In this document: in pieces, positions 24,514 through 33,112 of the stretch | Numbering within the stretch: the stretch's first letter is position 1 | Layout of the letters: every line of letters begins with the position of its first letter | From: Flavobacterium stagni | GTDB lineage: Bacteria; Bacteroidota; Bacteroidia; Flavobacteriales; Flavobacteriaceae | DNA length: 64,000 nt | Reading direction: 5' to 3' | Assembly (NCBI RefSeq): GCF_004122105.1 | Contig: NZ_SBKN01000002.1 | Coordinates: forward strand, 1-64,000 | Notes under the pieces: model-generated | What the model was told of the DNA's origin: nothing | Seen by the model: the letters and a program-made list of their open reading frames with translations, nothing else | The model's database searches: none | Program-made: the position numbers and the translations under genes

Positions 24514-27500
24514 ATGGAACAAGTTCAACCCTATATTCCTAAAAATAAAGTAAGAATTGTTACGGCTGCGTCATTGTTTGACGGTCACGATGCTTCAATC
24601 AATATTATGCGTCGAATCATTCAAGCCACCGGTTGTGAAGTGATTCATCTTGGTCATGACCGTAGTGTAGAAGAAGTAGTAAATACGGCCATTCAAGAAG
24701 ATGCGAATGCCATTGCGATGACTTCCTATCAAGGGGGACACAATGAGTATTTCAAATACATGTACGATTTGTTGCAAGAAAAAGGGGCCGGTCATATCAA
24801 AATTTTTGGTGGCGGTGGTGGTGTAATTTTACCCGAAGAAATTGCCGAATTGCAAGCCTACGGAATTACACGCATTTATTCACCTGATGACGGTCGCGCT
24901 TTAGGTTTGCAAGGGATGATTAATGATTTGGTGCAGCGTTCCGATTTTCCAGTGGGCGATACCTTAAATGGTGAAATCAATCATTTGGAAGCCAAAAATC
25001 CACGCGCTATTGCTCGAGTGATTTCTGCTGCAGAAAATTATCCGGAAGTGGCAAAAGCAGCTTTGGATACGATTCACGATAAAAATAAAGAAGTTGCGAT
25101 TCCTGTTCTTGGGATTACCGGAACTGGAGGGGCAGGGAAGTCGTCACTAGTGGACGAACTCGTGCGTCGTTTTCTGATTGACTTTCCTGAAAAAACAATT
25201 GGATTGATTTCAGTTGACCCGTCCAAACGTAAAACGGGTGGCGCACTTTTGGGTGACCGTATTCGTATGAATGCGATCAATAACCCTAGAGTTTATATGC
25301 GTTCCCTAGCTACTCGTCAATCGAATTTGGCCTTGTCCAAATATGTTGCTGAAGCCATCGAAGTATTGAAAGCGGCACGTTACGATTTGATTATTTTAGA
25401 AACTTCGGGTATTGGACAAAGTGATACCGAGATTTTAGACCATTCCGATGTTTCTTTGTATGTAATGACTCCCGAATTTGGTGCGGCCACGCAATTAGAG
25501 AAAATCGATATGTTGGATTTTGCCGACTTAGTAGCTCTTAATAAATTTGACAAACGCGGAGCTTTAGATGCCATTCGTGATGTCAAAAAACAATACCAAC
25601 GCAACCACAATTTATGGGATGTTGATCCTGAAACAATGCCTGTTTTTGGTACCATTGCTTCTCAATTCAACGATCCAGGAATGAACGCATTGTACAAGTC
25701 CATTATGGATAAAATTGTGGAGAAAACGGGATCCGATTTGCATTCAACCTTTGCGATTACACGTGAAATGAGTGAGAAAGTCTATGTGATTCCACCTCAC
25801 CGTACGCGTTATCTATCTGAAATTGCAGAGAACAACCGCGGTTACGATCAGACGGTTTCGGTTCAAGTTGAAGTAGCCCAAAAATTATATGGGATCTACA
25901 AAACCATTGAATCGGTAAGTGGTAAAGCGCCAGTGATGACCAAGTCGGGTCTTGAAGTCACTATTCCTACAGCTGATGACGCGCAACAATTGGTCAACTT
26001 ATTGGTCAAAGAATTTGATCGTGTAAAAATGAACTTAGATCCCTACAACTGGGAAGTTTTGTTGTCATGGGAAGAAAAAGTCAATAAATATAAAAATCCG
26101 GTGTACAGCTTTATGGTGCGTGATAAGGAAATTAAAATCCAAACGCATACCGAAAGTTTGTCCCATTCGCAAATTCCCAAAGTGGCGTTGCCTAAATACC
26201 AAGCATGGGGTGACTTACTACGTTGGTGTTTACAGGAAAATGTTCCGGGTGAATTCCCATTTGCGTCTGGATTGTATCCGTTCAAACGCGAGGGCGAGGA
26301 TCCAACCCGTATGTTTGCGGGTGAGGGCGGACCCGAGCGTACCAACCGTCGTTTTCACTATGTGAGTTTAGGCATGCCGGCGAAAAGATTGTCTACTGCT
26401 TTCGATTCGGTTACTTTATACGGAAATGATCCTGATCACCGACCTGATATTTATGGGAAAATCGGAAACGCAGGAGTTTCGATTTGCTGTTTAGACGATG
26501 CTAAAAAATTATACTCGGGCTTTGATTTGAGTCATCCTGCAACTTCGGTATCGATGACGATTAACGGTCCGGCGCCAATGTTATTAGGATTCTTTTTGAA
26601 TGCTGCCATCGACCAAAATTGTGAAAAATACATTCGTGAAAACGGATTGGAATATTTGGTAGAAGCCCGATTGAAAGAATTATATGATGCTAAAGGTGTG
26701 GGGCGTCCACAATATATCTGTGCAGATGGGAAAGCCTATAATCCTTTTCATCCTGAAAAAGGAAGTGCATTACCTGAAGGCAACAATGGCCTTGGCTTAT
26801 TGATGTTAGGTGTTACAGGCGACCAAATCTTGGATGCAGAAGTTTATGCCACCATCAAGGCACAAACCTTATCGCAAGTTAGAGGTACCGTTCAAGCCGA
26901 TATTTTAAAAGAAGACCAAGCACAAAATACCTGTATTTTCTCTACCGAGTTTGCCTTACGTTTGATGGGAGATGTTCAAGAATATTTCATTCAGAAAAAC
27001 GTGCGTAACTTCTATTCGGTTTCCATTTCGGGTTATCATATCGCTGAAGCAGGTGCAAATCCCATTACGCAATTGGCCTTTACGTTGGCAAATGGATTTA
27101 CGTATGTAGAATACTACTTGAGCCGTGGGATGAATATCAACGACTTCGGTCCGAACCTGTCGTTTTTCTTCTCCAACGGTATCGATCCAGAATATGCAGT
27201 GATTGGACGTGTAGCGCGTAAAATTTGGGCGAAAGCCTTAAAATTCAAATACGGCGCCAACGAACGCGCACAGATGTTGAAGTACCATATTCAAACATCA
27301 GGACGTTCATTACACGCACAGGAAATTGACTTTAACGATATCCGTACAACTTTACAAGCTTTGTATGCGATTTACGACAACTGTAACTCCTTGCATACCA
27401 ATGCCTATGATGAAGCAATTACGACACCAACCGAAGAATCGGTTCGTCGTGCCATGGCGATTCAGTTGATTATCAACAAAGAATTGGGATTAGCGAAAAA

Positions 27501-27981
27501 TGAAAATCCGATTCAAGGTTCGTTTATCATTGAAGAATTAACCGATTTGGTTGAAGAAGCCGTATTGGCCGAATTTGATCGCATTACCGAACGTGGCGGA
27601 GTGTTGGGTGCCATGGAAACCATGTACCAGCGCAGTAAAATTCAAGAAGAGAGTTTGTATTATGAAACCTTGAAACATACGGGAGAATACCCAATTATTG
27701 GGGTGAATACGTTTTTGAGTTCGAAAGGTTCGCCAACGGTTTTACCCGCTGAGGTCATTCGTGCCACAGAAGAGGAAAAGCAGTTACAAATACAAACGTT
27801 AGAAAATTTACATGGCGCGCATGGAGTCAAAGTAACCGAATTGATTGCTCAAGTTCAGGAAGCTGCTGTGAATAACCGTAATATGTTTGACCTATTAATG
27901 GAAGCTGCCAAATATTGTTCATTAGGGCAAATTACTTCAGGGTTGTTTGAAGTAGGAGGGCAGTACCGACGTAATATGTAA
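24514..27981 (+). CDS. icmF: Fused isobutyryl-CoA mutase with G-protein chaperone (IcmF)
   Basis: An 1155-residue three-part enzyme. Residues 1-140 bind adenosylcobalamin (D23-G24-H25 base-off motif). Residues 195-430 are a MeaI-type GTPase (Walker A GTGGAGKS at 203-210, NKFD at 343-346). Residues 560-1155 are the acyl-CoA mutase barrel. It interconverts branched and straight acyl-CoAs by radical chemistry, with the GTPase loading or protecting the cofactor. Two substrate-pocket residues separate it from methylmalonyl-CoA mutase: F590 in [11 protein letters not shown], where that enzyme has Tyr, and Q804 in DQAQNTCIF, where it has Arg. This points to isobutyryl-, isovaleryl- or pivalyl-CoA. 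It is often labelled methylmalonyl-CoA mutase in databases. Confidence 0.93.
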   Translation: MEQVQPYIPKNKVRIVTAASLFDGHDASINIMRRIIQATGCEVIHLGHDRSVEEVVNTAIQEDANAIAMTSYQGGHNEYFKYMYDLLQEKGAGHIKIFGGGGGVILPEEIAELQAYGITRIYSPDDGRALGLQGMINDLVQRSDFPVGDTLNGEINHLEAKNPRAIARVISAAENYPEVAKAALDTIHDKNKEVAIPVLGITGTGGAGKSSLVDELVRRFLIDFPEKTIGLISVDPSKRKTGGALLGDRIRMNAINNPRVYMRSLATRQSNLALSKYVAEAIEVLKAARYDLIILETSGIGQSDTEILDHSDVSLYVMTPEFGAATQLEKIDMLDFADLVALNKFDKRGALDAIRDVKKQYQRNHNLWDVDPETMPVFGTIASQFNDPGMNALYKSIMDKIVEKTGSDLHSTFAITREMSEKVYVIPPHRTRYLSEIAENNRGYDQTVSVQVEVAQKLYGIYKTIESVSGKAPVMTKSGLEVTIPTADDAQQLVNLLVKEFDRVKMNLDPYNWEVLLSWEEKVNKYKNPVYSFMVRDKEIKIQTHTESLSHSQIPKVALPKYQAWGDLLRWCLQENVPGEFPFASGLYPFKREGEDPTRMFAGEGGPERTNRRFHYVSLGMPAKRLSTAFDSVTLYGNDPDHRPDIYGKIGNAGVSICCLDDAKKLYSGFDLSHPATSVSMTINGPAPMLLGFFLNAAIDQNCEKYIRENGLEYLVEARLKELYDAKGVGRPQYICADGKAYNPFHPEKGSALPEGNNGLGLLMLGVTGDQILDAEVYATIKAQTLSQVRGTVQADILKEDQAQNTCIFSTEFALRLMGDVQEYFIQKNVRNFYSVSISGYHIAEAGANPITQLAFTLANGFTYVEYYLSRGMNINDFGPNLSFFFSNGIDPEYAVIGRVARKIWAKALKFKYGANERAQMLKYHIQTSGRSLHAQEIDFNDIRTTLQALYAIYDNCNSLHTNAYDEAITTPTEESVRRAMAIQLIINKELGLAKNENPIQGSFIIEELTDLVEEAVLAEFDRITERGGVLGAMETMYQRSKIQEESLYYETLKHTGEYPIIGVNTFLSSKGSPTVLPAEVIRATEEEKQLQIQTLENLHGAHGVKVTELIAQVQEAAVNNRNMFDLLMEAAKYCSLGQITSGLFEVGGQYRRNM

Positions 27982-27997
27982 AACAGCTGTTAAATAT

Positions 27998-28030
27998 AAA
28001 CAGACAGGTAAATTGCCTGTCTGTTTTTTT
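27998..28030 (+). terminator. Terminator of icmF
   Basis: The arms AACAGACAGGCAA-like and TTGCCTGTCTGTT form a long stem followed by a T-run. Confidence 0.88.
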
Positions 28031-28043
28031 ATAATTTTACAAA

Positions 28044-28562
28044 ATGCAAAAGGATTTACACCAAGAAGTAGCGCATTATCTTTCCAAAAATTATACCTAT
28101 ACCAACACGATTCGGTTTTTGGTACGGGATGGTTTTTCAGAAGAGGAAGTGCGTGTAGCGATAAAAGCGTACTTAAAAGAAAACCGACCCATGGGCATGG
28201 ATGTGTTGTCTTTTGCTTACTTAATGGTGCATACAATGTTATTGGTTCCTTTGGTGGCTTTTTATGTTTTACCAATAGAAGCCGATTTACCCAAATTAGC
28301 CATACTGGTAATGATGGTTTTGGTCGGTTATATTGCTTACCATGGAAAAAATGAAAAACTTTGGGCCATGCGTTTGATGTTGGGAATTGCAATTCTTGGA
28401 ACCGCTTATCTTTTTTATTTAGGAATTACCTATTTTAATTATTTAGAATCAAAGGGATCATCCAATGGCCATTATGTGGTCATCGCAGGTTTGGTTTTAT
28501 ATGCTTTATTTGCTTTCAGTGCTTTTCGCGGAGTAAAAGTTTTTTTCGATAAACGAAAATAA
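28044..28562 (+). CDS. Integral membrane protein of unknown function
   Basis: A 172-residue protein. Residues 1-48 are soluble and charged (VAHYLSKNYTYTNTIRFLVR, GFSEEEVRVAIKAYL), resembling a small helical domain. Four hydrophobic helices follow at about 54-72, 80-98, 108-127 and 143-162. I do not recognise the family. Its stop overlaps the ATG of the GyrI-like gene (TAATG), so the two are translationally coupled and may work together. Confidence 0.65.
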   Translation: MQKDLHQEVAHYLSKNYTYTNTIRFLVRDGFSEEEVRVAIKAYLKENRPMGMDVLSFAYLMVHTMLLVPLVAFYVLPIEADLPKLAILVMMVLVGYIAYHGKNEKLWAMRLMLGIAILGTAYLFYLGITYFNYLESKGSSNGHYVVIAGLVLYALFAFSAFRGVKVFFDKRK

Positions 28563-29059
28563 TGCAACCTGAGATTATACAATTGCCCGAAAAGAAATTG
28601 GTTGGTATTTCACGTTCCATGTCTTTTTTGGATTATCAGGTGGGTGAACTTTGGCAATCGTTTATGCCACGACGAAGCGAAATTGAGAATACAGTAGCTC
28701 CCGATTTATTTCATGTGCAAGTGAATCCGTTGCATTATTATTTTTCACCCGAAGTGGTTTTTGAAAAATGGGCGGCTTTAGAAGTAAGTGCCTTTACATC
28801 TATTCCTGAAGGTATGCAGAAATTGATTATTCCTGGTGGGCGTTATGCTGTATTTACGTATCGTGGTGATGGTTCAGATGCAGCTAATTTTTTTCAATCC
28901 ATTTTCACCGATTTTCTTCCAAAAGCCAATTTACAATGGGAAAACCGTCCGCAGTTTGAGGTGTTAGGGGAAAAGTACAAAAAAAGCTCCCCTGATTCAG
29001 AAGAGCTTATTTTTATCCCAATTCAGGATAGTAACTACAGTATGGATACTATTTTATAA
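28562..29059 (+). CDS. GyrI-like / AraC effector-binding domain protein
   Basis: A 165-residue stand-alone GyrI-like domain: two repeats of a beta-alpha-beta-beta unit, starting EIIQLPEKKLVGISRSM and ending with FEVLGEKYKKSSPDSEELIFIPIQ, with the central GGRYAVFTYRGDG segment. Such domains bind small hydrophobic molecules, and some are hydrolases. There is no DNA-binding part. It is coupled to the upstream membrane-protein gene and its 3' end overlaps the convergent Gre-like gene by 25 bases. Confidence 0.82.
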   Translation: MQPEIIQLPEKKLVGISRSMSFLDYQVGELWQSFMPRRSEIENTVAPDLFHVQVNPLHYYFSPEVVFEKWAALEVSAFTSIPEGMQKLIIPGGRYAVFTYRGDGSDAANFFQSIFTDFLPKANLQWENRPQFEVLGEKYKKSSPDSEELIFIPIQDSNYSMDTIL

Positions 29060-29478
29060 TAATGTTCGCCTAACTCCAACGTATCTCCTGGTTTTTTACC
29101 GCGCATTGCCAAATAAGCGGGTGCTTTTTCACTAATTGTGAGCACTGTTTTATCTTCCAACTGAAAAGAAGGTACTGAAATGCCTATATAAATATAGTGT
29201 GAATCGGTTTCGATTAATGCTCCCGGAACAATTGAATCATGATTTTCATCATCGTGATCCATGATAAAAAACTCTTGTTCTTTGGCTTGTAGTAAAAGTT
29301 GCTCAAAGCGCAATTGCATATCACTTGCTTCTGCTTGTCGCGATAAATCTTCTGGATCCATAGTGTCATCGTCATCGATGTCTGAGGCCAGTTTGTATCG
29401 AGTAACTGAGGCCTCAATGTGGCGGATATGTTCTTGTAATGCCGCCGCAATTTCTGTTAAAATTTTCGATTTGTCCAT
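29035..29478 (-). CDS. GreA/GreB-like RNA polymerase-binding protein
   Basis: A 147-residue protein built like a transcript-cleavage factor. An N-terminal helical hairpin (1-75) holds a very acidic turn (ASDIDDDDTMDPEDLS, about 31-46), and a C-terminal FKBP-like domain (about 85-147) has GALIETDSHYIYIG and RGKKPGDTLELGEHYYKI. The acidic tip could reach the polymerase active site through the secondary channel, as Gre and Rnk-type factors do, but the canonical Gre tip residues are not aligned. Homologs are often misnamed 3-oxoacyl-ACP synthase. Role inferred from fold only. Confidence 0.72.
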   Translation of the reverse strand: MDKSKILTEIAAALQEHIRHIEASVTRYKLASDIDDDDTMDPEDLSRQAEASDMQLRFEQLLLQAKEQEFFIMDHDDENHDSIVPGALIETDSHYIYIGISVPSFQLEDKTVLTISEKAPAYLAMRGKKPGDTLELGEHYYKIVSIL

Positions 29479-29641
29479 TTTTTTGCTACCTAATGTTAAT
29501 GGGGTAAAATTAGAAAGTAGCTGCTAGGTATAAAATGATAATTATCATGCGAACTAGTAGGAAATGCTTTACTTTCAGTGAGTTATGTAGAATTGCTACT
29601 ATTCCAAAAGGTTTTTTATCTTTGGACAAAGTTTTGGATTT

Positions 29642-31219
29642 ATGAAAAAAATTACACTAGTGTTCTTATGTCTTGGTTTCGTTATCAATGTATTTGGTCA
29701 AGCCACTTACACGTCTTCAAATTTTGCTGCAGTAGGCGATTCCTTTTTTATTACAACGCCAACACCAGCAGCTTTGCAATTAGACTATACCGTAACGGGT
29801 CCCAATTATTCTTGGGATTATAGTACATTAGTGCCCAATACACAGGAATCAAGAGCTTGGAGTAATCCGAATAATAGTGGATATAAAACCACTTGGTGTT
29901 TGTTAAATTTTTATTTGTTCAATTGTAACACGCAGTTTAATAACAATTTTAATTTAGCTACCCAATTGACAGAAGGATTGGTAATTCAAGGAATGGGGTT
30001 AACCAATGTAGTCGATCATTTGAATAAAACAACTTCCGGGTTGCAAAATAAAATGATTGGCGCACAAGTTACCGTGAATGGTTCAACATTGCCTTTAGTG
30101 GTTTCGTATTCAGATCCAGATGATATTTATCAATTTCCGATGACATTCGGTTCAACAGCAACCAATCCATTCGCAATCAATACCGATCTAAATTCATTAG
30201 GAGTGCCCGTACAAATTGTTTCAACAGGTCAGCGCACCAATCTTGTAGAAGGTTGGGGAACATTAGTTACACCCTTTGGGACATTTTCAAATGTTTTAAA
30301 ATTAAAATCCACATTGGTTCAAAATACAACCATTACGTACAACGGTACGCCGCAAACGACAAGTCAAACCACGGTTTCCTACCAATGGTTTGATCCTGCG
30401 TATAAAATTCCAGTTTTAGATGTCACAGGAAATTTGGTTAATTCAGTTTGGACACCCACTGCTGTAACCTTTATGGATTATCAACGATGTTTAACACCAC
30501 AAGCTGCATTTGCCTATTTTCCACTACAACCCGATTATAATCCTGCGACACCTGGGGCTGTTGTTAATTTTATCAATGCCAGTTCCAATTATGATGTGTC
30601 TGATTGGGATTTTGGTGATGGAACACCACATAGTAGCGTTAAAAGTCCGGCACATACCTACACTTGCCCCGGTGTAAAAATGGTCACTTTAACGATTACT
30701 AACCAATTCTGTGATCCCGATCAAGTCGACACGATAACTATTCCGGTAAATGTAACCGACACACAAAATATTTTTACAACAGAAGTTACTGTTACGTCAA
30801 CTGATTTAACTGCGGTTCGAAATGCTCCAGGAACATCTTACCAATGGGTAGATTGTGATGCGAACAATGCTCCAGTACCAGGTGCAAATAATCAAGTCTT
30901 TACTCCGCAAATGCCCGGGAATTATGCCGTACAATTAACCACCAACGGTTGTGTTTCCCTTTCGGATTGTTATTCGTTTACGATGTTAAATCTTGGTGAA
31001 TTTGATGCGGCGCAAATACGTTTAGTGCCCAATCCAACTTCAGGATCATTTTCAATTCAAGGCATATCGCAAGAAACTATTCAATCTATTGAAGTTTTTG
31101 ATTTAATAGGAAAACGAGTAGCCCAGTCCAATGATATTTCGGGATTAGCCACAGGAGTTTATGTGGTTAAAATTAAAACCGACTACGGTATACTTCAAAA
31201 GAAAATAAGTAAACAATAA
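29642..31219 (+). CDS. Secreted PKD-domain protein with T9SS sorting tail
   Basis: A 525-residue secreted protein: signal peptide 1-20 (GFVINVFGQ), a large beta-rich N-terminal region (25-280), a PKD domain at about 290-375 (DWDFGDGTPHSS, HTYTCPGVKMVTLTI), a second Ig-like segment (about 380-445), and a C-terminal type A type IX secretion signal (IRLVPNPTSGSFSIQG, YVVKIKTDYGILQKKISK). It is exported across the outer membrane by the gliding-linked T9SS and either anchored or released. The N-terminal part is not assigned to a family. A strong -7 box TATCTTTG lies at 29617-29624. Confidence 0.85.
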   Translation: MKKITLVFLCLGFVINVFGQATYTSSNFAAVGDSFFITTPTPAALQLDYTVTGPNYSWDYSTLVPNTQESRAWSNPNNSGYKTTWCLLNFYLFNCNTQFNNNFNLATQLTEGLVIQGMGLTNVVDHLNKTTSGLQNKMIGAQVTVNGSTLPLVVSYSDPDDIYQFPMTFGSTATNPFAINTDLNSLGVPVQIVSTGQRTNLVEGWGTLVTPFGTFSNVLKLKSTLVQNTTITYNGTPQTTSQTTVSYQWFDPAYKIPVLDVTGNLVNSVWTPTAVTFMDYQRCLTPQAAFAYFPLQPDYNPATPGAVVNFINASSNYDVSDWDFGDGTPHSSVKSPAHTYTCPGVKMVTLTITNQFCDPDQVDTITIPVNVTDTQNIFTTEVTVTSTDLTAVRNAPGTSYQWVDCDANNAPVPGANNQVFTPQMPGNYAVQLTTNGCVSLSDCYSFTMLNLGEFDAAQIRLVPNPTSGSFSIQGISQETIQSIEVFDLIGKRVAQSNDISGLATGVYVVKIKTDYGILQKKISKQ

Positions 31220-31222
31220 ATG

Positions 31223-31253
31223 AAAGCTCCAATTTTATGGAGCTTTTTTTTTT
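31223..31253 (+). terminator. Terminator of the PKD-T9SS gene
   Basis: The arms AAAGCTCC / GGAGCTTT are followed by a run of T. Confidence 0.88.
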
Positions 31254-31371
31254 ATTCTATGTTTTTGTTTTTCAGTGGTTTTTGATTTTAAATTTTGATG
31301 AGTTATTTTTTTGGCACGACTATTGGTTACTGGAAAATATCATCAATCGTTTAATTTTAAATTGAAGTCCT

Positions 31372-31884
31372 ATGAAAAAAATTACATTATTGTTTGCCTT
31401 TATCGGGATGATAAGCTTACAAAGTTGCACGGTCAACGAAGTTAGAGACAATACCGTTGATAATGATACGATCAGTGAAGTTTATGAAGTAACACGTTCT
31501 TTTAGCACGGGTAATAATTTTAGTTCTTTGGTGACATTGCCGCATGTAATTTACAGTTCAGATATGGTTTTAGTCTACCGATTATCTGGAGTGGTTTCAG
31601 GAACGGATGTGTGGAAATTGCAACCCGAAACCTATTATTTCCCTGATGGAACATTAGACTTTGGATACGATTTTGATTTCACGCAATACGATGTCAATCT
31701 ATTTATGCACGGTTTTGATTTGGCAGGTGTTTCTCCAAATTATAGAACTAATCAAGTATTCAGAATTGTAATTGTACCGGGTTATTTTGCAAAGCATGCA
31801 CCTTCAAAAGATAAAAGTGCTTTTCAAGATTATGAACATGTGGTGGCCACTTTTGGAAAACCCACCGTTCAAAAAATATTATAA
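31372..31884 (+). CDS. Lipoprotein of unknown function
   Basis: A 170-residue lipoprotein with lipobox LQSC ending at Cys19, followed by an acidic linker (VRDNTVDNDTISEVYEV) and a beta-rich domain with VYRLSGVVSGTDVWKLQPE, YYFPDGTLDFGYDFDFTQYD and a final helix-like FQDYEHVVATFGK. Similar small lipoproteins are common in Flavobacteriia, but I cannot name the family or role. It is a single gene with its own terminator. Confidence 0.65.
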   Translation: MKKITLLFAFIGMISLQSCTVNEVRDNTVDNDTISEVYEVTRSFSTGNNFSSLVTLPHVIYSSDMVLVYRLSGVVSGTDVWKLQPETYYFPDGTLDFGYDFDFTQYDVNLFMHGFDLAGVSPNYRTNQVFRIVIVPGYFAKHAPSKDKSAFQDYEHVVATFGKPTVQKIL

Positions 31885-31927
31885 AATAGAGGTTAATTAA
31901 TAATCTATAGTTTGTTTTGGTTAGGTT

Positions 31928-31956
31928 AAGGTCATCTGTGAAGATGGCCTTTTTTT
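31928..31956. terminator. Bidirectional terminator
   Basis: The arms AAGGTCATCT / AGATGGCCTT, with one G-T pair, are flanked by T and A tracts. It serves the lipoprotein gene from the left and terC from the right. Confidence 0.78.
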
Positions 31957-32929
31957 ATTCCTCATCACGTGATGGAAGTGATTGTTCCTCCTTTTTAGCA
32001 AGCCATAGCGAAAAAATCACACCGCCCGCAAGGCAGGCCACAATGAAACATAAAGAAGCCCATTCTGGAATATGGATATAATCATGAGCAATCATTTTAA
32101 CACCCACAAAGGTGAGGATGATTATTAAACTGTATTCCAAATGACTGAATTTCTCCAACATATTTGCCAAGAAAAAGTACATGGAACGCAAACCAAGAAT
32201 GGCAAAAATATTCGAACTAAAGACCAGAAATGGATCAGAAGTAATCGACAAAATTGCAGGTACACTATCTACAGCAAATAAAACATCCATGACTTCAATA
32301 ATCATTAATGCCACGAATAAAGGCGTTGCTGCTTTTTTACCATTATGGGCAGTGATAAAAAAGCGTTCTTTATCGTGTTCAGAAGTAATCGGGATGATTT
32401 TACCAATCAATTTATAGACAGTAGAATGTTTGGGGTCAAATTCATCTTCTTCTTTAGAAAATAACATTTTGAAAGCCGTAAAAATCAAGAAGCCTCCAAA
32501 AAGATACGTTGTCCAAGCAAATTGATGGATAATGGTTACTCCAAATCCAATCATCAAACCACGAAATACAATCGCTCCCAAAATTCCCCAAAACAAAACA
32601 CGGTGTTGGTACTTTTGCGGTATTTTAAAGGAAGCAAAAATTACCGCAATCACAAAAATGTTATCGATACTTAGTGAAACTTCAATCAGATAACCTGTAA
32701 TGAACTTCATGGCGGCAGTCGACTGCGAAAGGGAAGTGGGATTACCAATATAATCGGTACCATAAAGCCAATAAATAACTCCTGAAAAGGCAAAAGCAAG
32801 AGAAGCCCAAAGCGCCGTCCATTTCCCCGCTTCTTTCGAACTAATGATATGGGGCGTTTTATTAAATACACCCAAATCCAAAGCTAGAATTCCAATGACT
32901 AATGCAAAAAAAAGTATCCAGACGGTCAT
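31955..32929 (-). CDS. TerC/Alx family membrane protein
   Basis: A 324-residue inner-membrane protein with about nine helices, matching the TerC family length. Conserved acidic membrane residues are present in LALDLGVFNK near 15-24, LIEVSLSIDNIFVI near 81-94 and EVMDVLFAVDSVPAI near 210-224. Members are involved in manganese export and metal loading of secreted proteins (Alx/MntP-linked) or in tellurite resistance. The family is certain; the ion is likely manganese by analogy. No ter operon partners are nearby. Confidence 0.92.
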   Translation of the reverse strand: MTVWILFFALVIGILALDLGVFNKTPHIISSKEAGKWTALWASLAFAFSGVIYWLYGTDYIGNPTSLSQSTAAMKFITGYLIEVSLSIDNIFVIAVIFASFKIPQKYQHRVLFWGILGAIVFRGLMIGFGVTIIHQFAWTTYLFGGFLIFTAFKMLFSKEEDEFDPKHSTVYKLIGKIIPITSEHDKERFFITAHNGKKAATPLFVALMIIEVMDVLFAVDSVPAILSITSDPFLVFSSNIFAILGLRSMYFFLANMLEKFSHLEYSLIIILTFVGVKMIAHDYIHIPEWASLCFIVACLAGGVIFSLWLAKKEEQSLPSRDEE

Positions 32930-32944
32930 GCTTGTTTTTTTTTA

Positions 32945-32974
32945 CAAAGATAATTCTTTCCCAATCCCCCCAAA
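32945..32974 (-). promoter_or_regulatory. Promoter of the TerC gene
   Basis: Reading leftward, TTTG (32974-32971) is followed after 18 bases by TATCTTTG (32952-32945). This fits the Bacteroidota consensus with a spacer one base short. The ATG lies 16 bases further. Confidence 0.72.
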
Positions 32975-33016
32975 ACAAGCTCGATTTTTATTTCAATATT
33001 AAATAATCGTAAAATG

Positions 33017-33091
33017 ACCCCTAAAAAAATAGGGTATATTTAAAATTTGATTCAAATATTATTATATTTGCATCATAAAATTTAGGGTATA
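33017..33091 (+). promoter_or_regulatory. Glutamine synthetase upstream region: dyad and repeats
   Basis: A dyad CCCTA / TAGGG with a six-A spacer (33019-33034) lies about 30 bases upstream of a -7 box TATATTTG (33063-33070). The 9-mer TAGGGTATA occurs at 33030 and again at 33083, on either side of the box. No TTTG is found at the -33 position. This arrangement looks like an operator and could carry nitrogen control, which is inference. Confidence 0.42.
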
Positions 33092-33112
33092 ACTATTTTA
33101 AAACACATTTTT

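Noticed and set aside
24514..27981. Methylmalonyl-CoA mutase as the identity of the large cobalamin enzyme
   Set aside because: The G-protein is fused in the middle and the pocket residues are Phe and Gln, which is the IcmF pattern.
27937..28392. Leftward open frame of 151 codons across the icmF end and the next gene
   Set aside because: It is antisense to the icmF 3' end, the terminator hairpin and a membrane-protein gene, its composition (Lys/Pro/His-rich) is not protein-like, and no domain is recognisable.
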